Below, piece after piece: positions 59,591 through 64,000 of a DNA stretch of 64,000 nucleotides. The notes beneath the pieces are model-generated. The model was not told where the DNA came from. It did not search any database and was given only the letters and a program-made list of their open reading frames with translations. This stretch comes from Cunninghamia lanceolata (lineage: Eukaryota; Streptophyta; Pinopsida; Cupressales; Cupressaceae). Positions within the stretch are counted from its first letter, which is position 1. Each line of letters opens with the position of its first letter. The position numbers and the translations under genes were made by a program. Location of the stretch: positions 7,012,501 to 7,076,500 of the forward strand of contig BSBN01000140.1 in the NCBI GenBank assembly GCA_027924645.1. Reading direction: 5' to 3'.

Positions 59591-60121
59591 ACCCAAATCT
59601 TTGAAGACTTTTCCATATATACCCCATTCTCCACCATTTCATTTACATCCACCAACATAACACTCATCTACGTACAACTAATCGATTGGTAACAACAAGG
59701 TCCTCTATCCGAGATACTGTTCAAAATGGTGAAGCACTTACCAAACTCATAGGACTCCAAGAACACATTCCTTTAGGGGATCATAGAGCTGGTTTCATCA
59801 TAGAGCTTAACACCAAAGCATTCCTTTGCGAGATGGCCAAATCCCTCAGTCACAAAAGTAACATAATAAAAAGGTACCCTAGTGAAAACCACTTTGTGGT
59901 GCTACTGGGCCATAAAAAAAGTAAAAAGAAAGGACACATCCAATGGTAAAAACCTCTCTGAGGCACTAGAGGATGGGGGATTTGACCTTCTAGAAGATCC
60001 TCTTTATCCTGAAAAATCTCCAATGTTGATAGAAAAATCTCCAATGCTGATAGAGAAAACCTATTTCAACCCTTCGAATAACATGTCTGTATATTTTTAT
60101 TTCATATCATTTTTTGTGTAA
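59591..60121 (+). pseudogene. Element W, part 2: continuation of the W frame
   Basis: Directly after the X target duplication the W frame resumes for 34 codons (TQIFEDFSIYTPFS..). A frameshift then leads into another open stretch (59686-59949, FIIELNTKAFLCEMAKSLSH). Further on, SPMLIEKSPMLIEK reflects a short duplication at 60016-60058. I do not recognise a domain. No reverse transcriptase follows, so W may also be a non-autonomous gag/protease element. Confidence 0.55.
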
Positions 60122-60400
60122 GACACTTTTTTACATTGACTACTCAAATCCTTCTCCACTCCGAAACTAATAGGTTTGCAATAAGGAGTGAACCCATATA
60201 CATTGATGTGTTCATTGTATCTTATCTCCATAATATTACAGCGATAACTTTCACCAACATAACCAATGAATTGATCATGAGTATTGTTATCAATTAGATA
60301 TGCACCCTATGCTAAGCCTACAAAAGACTTAGCTATCTATTGAAACATGGAAACACTCTCAGGATGTGGGTTTCCTATAACAAGAGTGAATCTCCAGAGT
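60090..60400 (-). pseudogene. Unrecognised minus-strand frame
   Basis: The minus strand can be read for about 100 codons with only two stops (GAYLIDNNTHDQFIGYVGES, then YNEHINVYGFTPYCKPISFG). The composition is protein-like, with Tyr, Cys and Gly spread along it. I know no matching family; it could be an exon or a transposon piece. Confidence 0.3.
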
Positions 60401-62825
60401 GAGCTAGTTTTCCTTATGATCTTTCTAAACTAATCACTTGTCTGAGAAAAGGGATGAGGAATAACTAGAATGAAATTTTATTTTATCTAAAGATGGTCTA
60501 AAAATCTAAATTTTGTACCCACAAACAACTCTCAAGCCTGTAACCTTCTCAGTTTCACTTAAGTCCAACAATCTAAAAGTACTTTGTATGAAGGTTTAAT
60601 TAAAACACAACACACAACATAGATTAGATGGGAAATAGCTACACAAATTTTAATAACATTGAGATATAATCAGAGGATTAGACATCATAATCATAGTGAA
60701 AACATCAAATCAAAGTTATAAAAGAGGCAACAAATGTGAAATAGGAATGCTGTACTATATTAAATTGAAAGGGGTACATCTAACTCTAAAAAATATGAGC
60801 CAATATCAGTTTACAAACTCTCTGCCTATGCTCAAGAGAGAAGAAACAAATATATCAACCTTAAAAACTAAATCTTTCTCCCCTATTTATAACTCCAAAG
60901 ATCTCCCAAGGAAAAAGATGTTAAATCTTCCTAGAATAGCAAATTTGATCCATTTTCGAGCTCCACTAAAAGTCCCAAAAATAAATCTTTCAAATCAGCT
61001 CCAATCTGTATATGAAAGCCATCTCACCGAAATCTACTTTAAAACAAGCTTTGTTTGTCAACAAAAGCTCAATTTTTTTTATTGTACTTATCTTCCTCAA
61101 AATAGAGCAAATCCAAAAAAAATATTTGATTTGCTTTAATAGTTTTAACTTCATAAAATGACGAAATATTAAAAACAATTTATAAAGAACATTGCTTTAA
61201 TATTTGTCATACAATAGGTTTTGCAGCTTTTTCTTTTGATTTTCCTGATCTTACAAGGCTTATTTTTTTCCATATCTTCCCAAAAGAAAGAAAACTAAAA
61301 AAAAGATATTGTTTGTTTTACTTTGTTTTAATTGCATAAATAATGAATATTTATAAGCAATTTATGGGATATTGCTTTAAATATTATTTTATAATAATTT
61401 TTTGCAGCTTCAAATTTGCAAAAGAAAGAGGGTCCGCCATTGTGATGATTACGCAAAAGTGACAAACTCGGTTAGTGAAATATTTAAAGGGTTTTTGTGT
61501 TTTCTTCCTTTCTCATATCTATCCAAAACACATGACTATATCTTCATTTTTTGTGTATTGTTCTTTTGATAATCTCTTGAAAACTACAAACTGGGTTGGT
61601 GAGACATTTAAAGGGTTTTTGCAGCTTATTGTCATCTAATTCATATCCAAAATCCTCAAGAACCCAGATCATACGTTTCAAGATATGATTGAAACATGTA
61701 ACAGCTATCTTTATTTTCTAGGGTTTTTATGTGACATTATTTCTCTTTCAGACTCTTTCCACAATCCTCTTAAAACTTGGGGATAGCATGCTGAGCTCAA
61801 CCCTTGTGGGAGCCCATTTTATTCCACATGGTAATTTGTCTTCAATCAGCTACATGACTTATCTTATATCTGCACATGAAACAAACAGATTAGAATAAAA
61901 TATTAAAATTCCATGATTGTTTCTTTCTCATCTCTTCTTGCATGTGGATGATGTTCATTGATCAATGCATTATAAACAAAGTGTTATGCCTCTTCTAATA
62001 GGATATAGAGATCTCATGATCGGAGCTCTAATAGGACCTTCCCACATTTTTGCAGGTTCATGTTGAGATCAGAAGCATGAATAGAAGACAACTTCAAAGA
62101 TTGAAAACTTTCAAGACAATGATGGCTATGACCTTCTCTTTCTTACCCTGAACAACACTGCAATTATCAATGAAACACAATAACTATGCAAATAACTTAT
62201 AACAGAAGAATTTTAACCTTCACTCTAAAAATAAATTTGTTGCATCAAATCTACCAATTTTGAGCTTTGGTGAAAAAATGGTAACATTTCTGTTGACTTT
62301 TGCTATATGCTTGCCTGCTAAGCATCGGATCAGTTGCCTTGAATATCCATTGGGCATTGAGTCATACTTTACTCTTCTCAAACTTAGAAACACTAAAATT
62401 TAGCTCCCCAACTAGTTCAAACAGTAGCAAAAAACTAAAAACAAACTAAACTAAAGCAAACTAACAGGCCCTGATGGCCAAAAGAACTTGTGCTGCAACA
62501 CTTAGGGAAAAAAAATATTGAAAACAAATGTGCAAGAAGGACTTATTAACTTAAAAAACTACCCTATCCTACTCTAACTAGCTAGAGACACTGATCAAAC
62601 AAACCCATTCACTGGCTCAATAAAATAACTACCTTTCCTCTACAGCCTACAATACTTTGTAAGGTTTTTAATTAGCCCAAAAAGGTGGAGAACAATCAAA
62701 ACTTCAACAAATTATTGTGACACCTTTCTGAGAAAGAAATTATAGTCATATACCCACTTGACTTCCTTTGCTAACTGATCCACCTGATATCCTCCTTGAT
62801 GATCAAAATTAGTGTCACTATGAGG
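60401..62825. other. AT-rich DNA without a supported gene
   Basis: The open frame at 60696-61139 is Lys/Asn-rich with no motif and probably spurious. A direct repeat of caaactcggttagtgaaata-like text occurs at about 61460 and 61587, each followed by tttaaagggtttttg. Nothing else is recognised. Confidence 0.35.
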
Positions 62826-63840
62826 CTATCCCTGCCTGTTGATTTCTAAACTAGCCAGATATCTAATAGGACATCCCCTCAAAGATTTTGGACTGGGAAT
62901 GATTACATGATTTGTACTTTGCATGATATTCCACCATGTGGCTTCCTCCTCTTCGGTCAATGGGTCATCCTCCTCAATCGAAACAAGATTGCTTTCACAT
63001 ACCTGTCCATGAATCAACATGTTATCCGAATATTCTGCAATACTTTAATGGTCAAAATTTGGCATGGACATGCTATTTTCATCTCCAACATCAAAGCTAG
63101 GAAGCTCATCATGCAGACTAATTGAAACCTTTTCCACATTGTCTATATTTGCAACAAAATCATCAAGGTCATCCCAAAACGCAATTTCATCATGATCCTC
63201 TTGATTTTCTGATAAAAGAGGGTTGTTTTTTATCTCATGAAAGTCTTCAGTTAGCTGTGTAACCTCCATGGCAGACTTATCTTCATGCTTTTCCATTTGA
63301 TCCAAGACCTCTTTGTCAGATTGCTCAGCTTCAATCAACAGCTCACCAGATGGTTGAGGATCCTCATGCTACTATAAAACTTCTACCTTTGGTATGGGTA
63401 TGTTCTCTTCATCTGATTCTACAAAACTAGATAACTGATTGAACAAGGTTACAGATTCTTCCTCATTATTTGGTGTCTTCTCAGATGAGGCTTTGGATTT
63501 TAGTCTTTGCAGTTGAAGGCCTTCACCTTGTGACTTCTGCACCCTACTTTCATGCATCTTATGAACAGTATCAATTTTTTTTTCAAATCAATCAAAATTC
63601 AAAGGGTTTAGTATCAGATTTGAACCAACTTGTTCTTAAGGAACAACAACAAATTTTTCTTAAGAAAAAACAACAGCTTTTTCATGTGAATCAACCTTTT
63701 GCACTACATGATTTTCTAAAAAAAATATCATCATTTACAAAACAAGGAAGATCATTAATGAAAATATCAGAGGGTTCATCAAGAGGAGTTTTTTTTGGTT
63801 TGATCTTCTACTGCTCTAACCGATATTGCTCCATAGCTAT
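62826..63840 (-). pseudogene. Acidic minus-strand frame, decayed
   Basis: One minus-strand frame can be followed from 63557 to 62826, with in-frame stops near 63371 and 63044. It continues upstream to about 63840 after a slip in an A-run. It is rich in Glu, Asp and Ser (DEIAFWDDLDDFVANID; ELPSFDVGDENS; DEPSDIFINDLPCFV). Upstream text up to the window edge is Gln/Glu-rich and coiled-coil-like. I do not recognise a family; a retroelement gag-like segment is possible given the surroundings. Confidence 0.4.
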
Positions 63841-64000
63841 ATGTAGTAAATTCACTTGCCTCACTTCCTTTTGTCAGTTAATGGACTCTTCTTGAGTCAG
63901 CTACTCTGGAACAGAAGGGGTTGCTTGGGCTCGAGCAAGCAAAAGCTTTGTTTGTGCAGCTGTCTCTCTCTCAAGATTCTCTTCAAACTATCTCTTTTGT

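Noticed and set aside
60696..61139. 147-codon plus-strand frame
   Set aside because: Lys/Asn-rich with no recognisable motif in AT-rich DNA; expected by chance.

Overview
The window looks like nuclear DNA of a seed plant with a large, repeat-filled genome, most likely a conifer or other gymnosperm. I infer this from one intact intron-containing ankyrin/PGG-type membrane protein gene lying among LTR retrotransposons of several ages, from a decayed plant-type PPR fragment, and from AT-rich intergenic DNA. Species cannot be fixed from the sequence alone. I recognised no tRNA or rRNA gene, no CRISPR array and no prokaryotic or organellar gene block.

Layout. 1-6702: an LTR fragment, then two copies (A 799-2208, B 4509-6702) of a long direct repeat separated by a reduced Ty1/copia derivative. 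Copy A carries a 195-bp foldback element with a 9-bp target duplication, and copy B shows the empty site. 6703-13520: the only intact gene, an ankyrin-repeat protein with a PGG domain (three coding exons, 635 residues). Its promoter has short repeats, its second intron holds two miniature elements, and a promoter-like remnant lies downstream. 13705-19072: a complete but dead copia element on the minus strand with 268-bp LTRs and a 5-bp target duplication. 19450-20275: a broken PPR fragment (minus). About 21650-24480: a second, degenerate minus-strand copia element. 24481-31699: AT-rich DNA with no gene I can support, including one LTR-like block.

31700-60121 is a nested stack of Ty3/gypsy elements. 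The oldest, W (plus strand), has gag, protease and a G-patch and is split at 35252/59591. Element X (minus, 35253-59585) sits in W. Element Y (plus, 42750-57659, 14.9 kb, 3.5-kb LTRs, full gag-pol with stops) sits in X's protease region. A 3.26-kb block with solo-LTR hallmarks (Z, 36017-39276) sits in X's left LTR. Target duplications and reading frames that resume across the junctions support each level, and sampled LTR divergence (about 12% for X, about 3% for Y) agrees with the order. 60122-64000 holds AT-rich DNA and a decayed acidic minus-strand frame that runs towards the window edge.

The ankyrin/PGG gene is the only gene I expect to make a working protein; the rest is mobile-element DNA and its decay products. 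The most unusual signals are a second RNase H domain placed before the reverse transcriptase in Y, a Cys/His cluster beside it, dense GCCGAT/ATCGGC motif arrays in Y's LTRs, and a two-member foldback family with one copy in the ankyrin gene's intron.
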